In this document: positions 63,820 to 64,000 of the stretch, one piece after another
How positions within the stretch are numbered: the stretch's first letter is position 1
Layout of the letters: every line of letters begins with the position of its first letter
Origin: Massilia sp. PDC64
Lineage (GTDB): Bacteria; Pseudomonadota; Gammaproteobacteria; Burkholderiales; Burkholderiaceae_D
Length of the DNA: 64,000 nucleotides
NCBI RefSeq assembly: GCF_900101265.1
Contig: NZ_FMZS01000015.1
Span: 62,001 to 126,000, forward strand
Reading direction: 5' to 3'
Position numbers and translations under genes: made by a program
Notes under the pieces: model-generated
What the model was told of the DNA's origin: nothing
What the model saw: only the letters and a program-made list of their open reading frames with translations
Database searches by the model: none

Positions 63820-64000
63820 ATGAATGTAGCCGAATTCCTGCAGGATGCGATCGTGGAACTGAAAGACGTCGACGAGTCGACACTGGTCCCCGCGCTGACG
63901 TTCGAGGAACTGGAACTGGACAGCCTGGACTACGTCGAAGTCCAGCTGCGCATCAAGAAGAAGTACAAGGTCGAGATCACGCCGGACCTGTTCGCATCCG
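63820..64000 (+). CDS. Acyl carrier protein, N-terminal part (cut by window edge)
   Basis: 60 residues starting MNVAEFLQDAIVEL, with the phosphopantetheine serine at Ser35 in ELELDSLDYVEVQ. LDSLDYVE is the ACP attachment pattern. AACGGAGG lies before the ATG at 63820. It runs off the window after SPDLFAS-like sequence. It is third in the unit with the ketosynthase and hotdog protein and should carry their intermediates. Confidence 0.9.
   Translation, partial: MNVAEFLQDAIVELKDVDESTLVPALTFEELELDSLDYVEVQLRIKKKYKVEITPDLFAS

Overview
The window reads as chromosomal DNA from a high-GC betaproteobacterium, most likely Oxalobacteraceae and close to Massilia. The evidence is gene content and order: trxB-ftsK-lolA-rarA-serS, hemC-hemD-hemX-hemY, nadE-glnB, a PEP-CTERM protein set, an alanine/arginine-extended RpoD, and a tRNA-linked hairpin repeat. 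The taxon is an inference from these features, not a database result. There is no rRNA, prophage, transposase or CRISPR array.

Left part (1-11 kb): a LysR regulator diverges from a decarboxylase-like/tautomerase/DUF4865 cassette. Next comes a minus-strand run of three c-type cytochromes (one, two and three haems) feeding into a hybrid sensor kinase, then a DEDD-type exonuclease and a ProQ/FinO RNA chaperone. The ProQ gene diverges from rpoD. The rpoD leader holds an internal intrinsic terminator behind a CU-rich stretch, so it may release a small RNA.

Middle (11-37 kb): two paralogous outer-membrane barrel proteins flank a chemotaxis receptor. Phosphoenolpyruvate carboxylase diverges from hemCDXY, followed by pyrophosphatase. 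A metallopeptidase, a post-PEP-CTERM-type protein and a PEP-CTERM protein form one unit. A long minus-strand unit joins a TonB-dependent receptor, an alpha/beta hydrolase and a five-gene branched-chain-amino-acid-type ABC transporter. A LysR gene diverges from it across an intergenic region with two matching palindromes. A YdeP/FdhF-like molybdoenzyme diverges from a MocR regulator across a direct-plus-inverted repeat operator.

Centre of interest (39.2-44.4 kb): a cobalamin riboswitch leads an operon of a MotA/TolQ/ExbB-type proton channel protein, a DUF2149 protein and a CobN-like protein. This CobN carries a signal peptide and a C-terminal membrane anchor, so it looks periplasmic. No CobS or CobT is present. 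The set looks like an energised envelope machine handling corrinoid or cobalt under B12 control.

Right part (44.4-64 kb): an acetyltransferase-like protein and nadE diverge with almost no spacer. They are followed by glnB, a TRIC-type channel, an orphan bacteriophytochrome kinase, Smr protein, trxB, ftsK, lolA, rarA, a DUF421 protein and serS. Two near-identical tRNA-Ser(CGA) modules, each with promoter, terminator and hairpin array, flank a lipoprotein GH5 cellulase. The window ends inside a lipid or polyketide cluster (ketosynthase, MaoC-like hotdog protein, acyl carrier protein).
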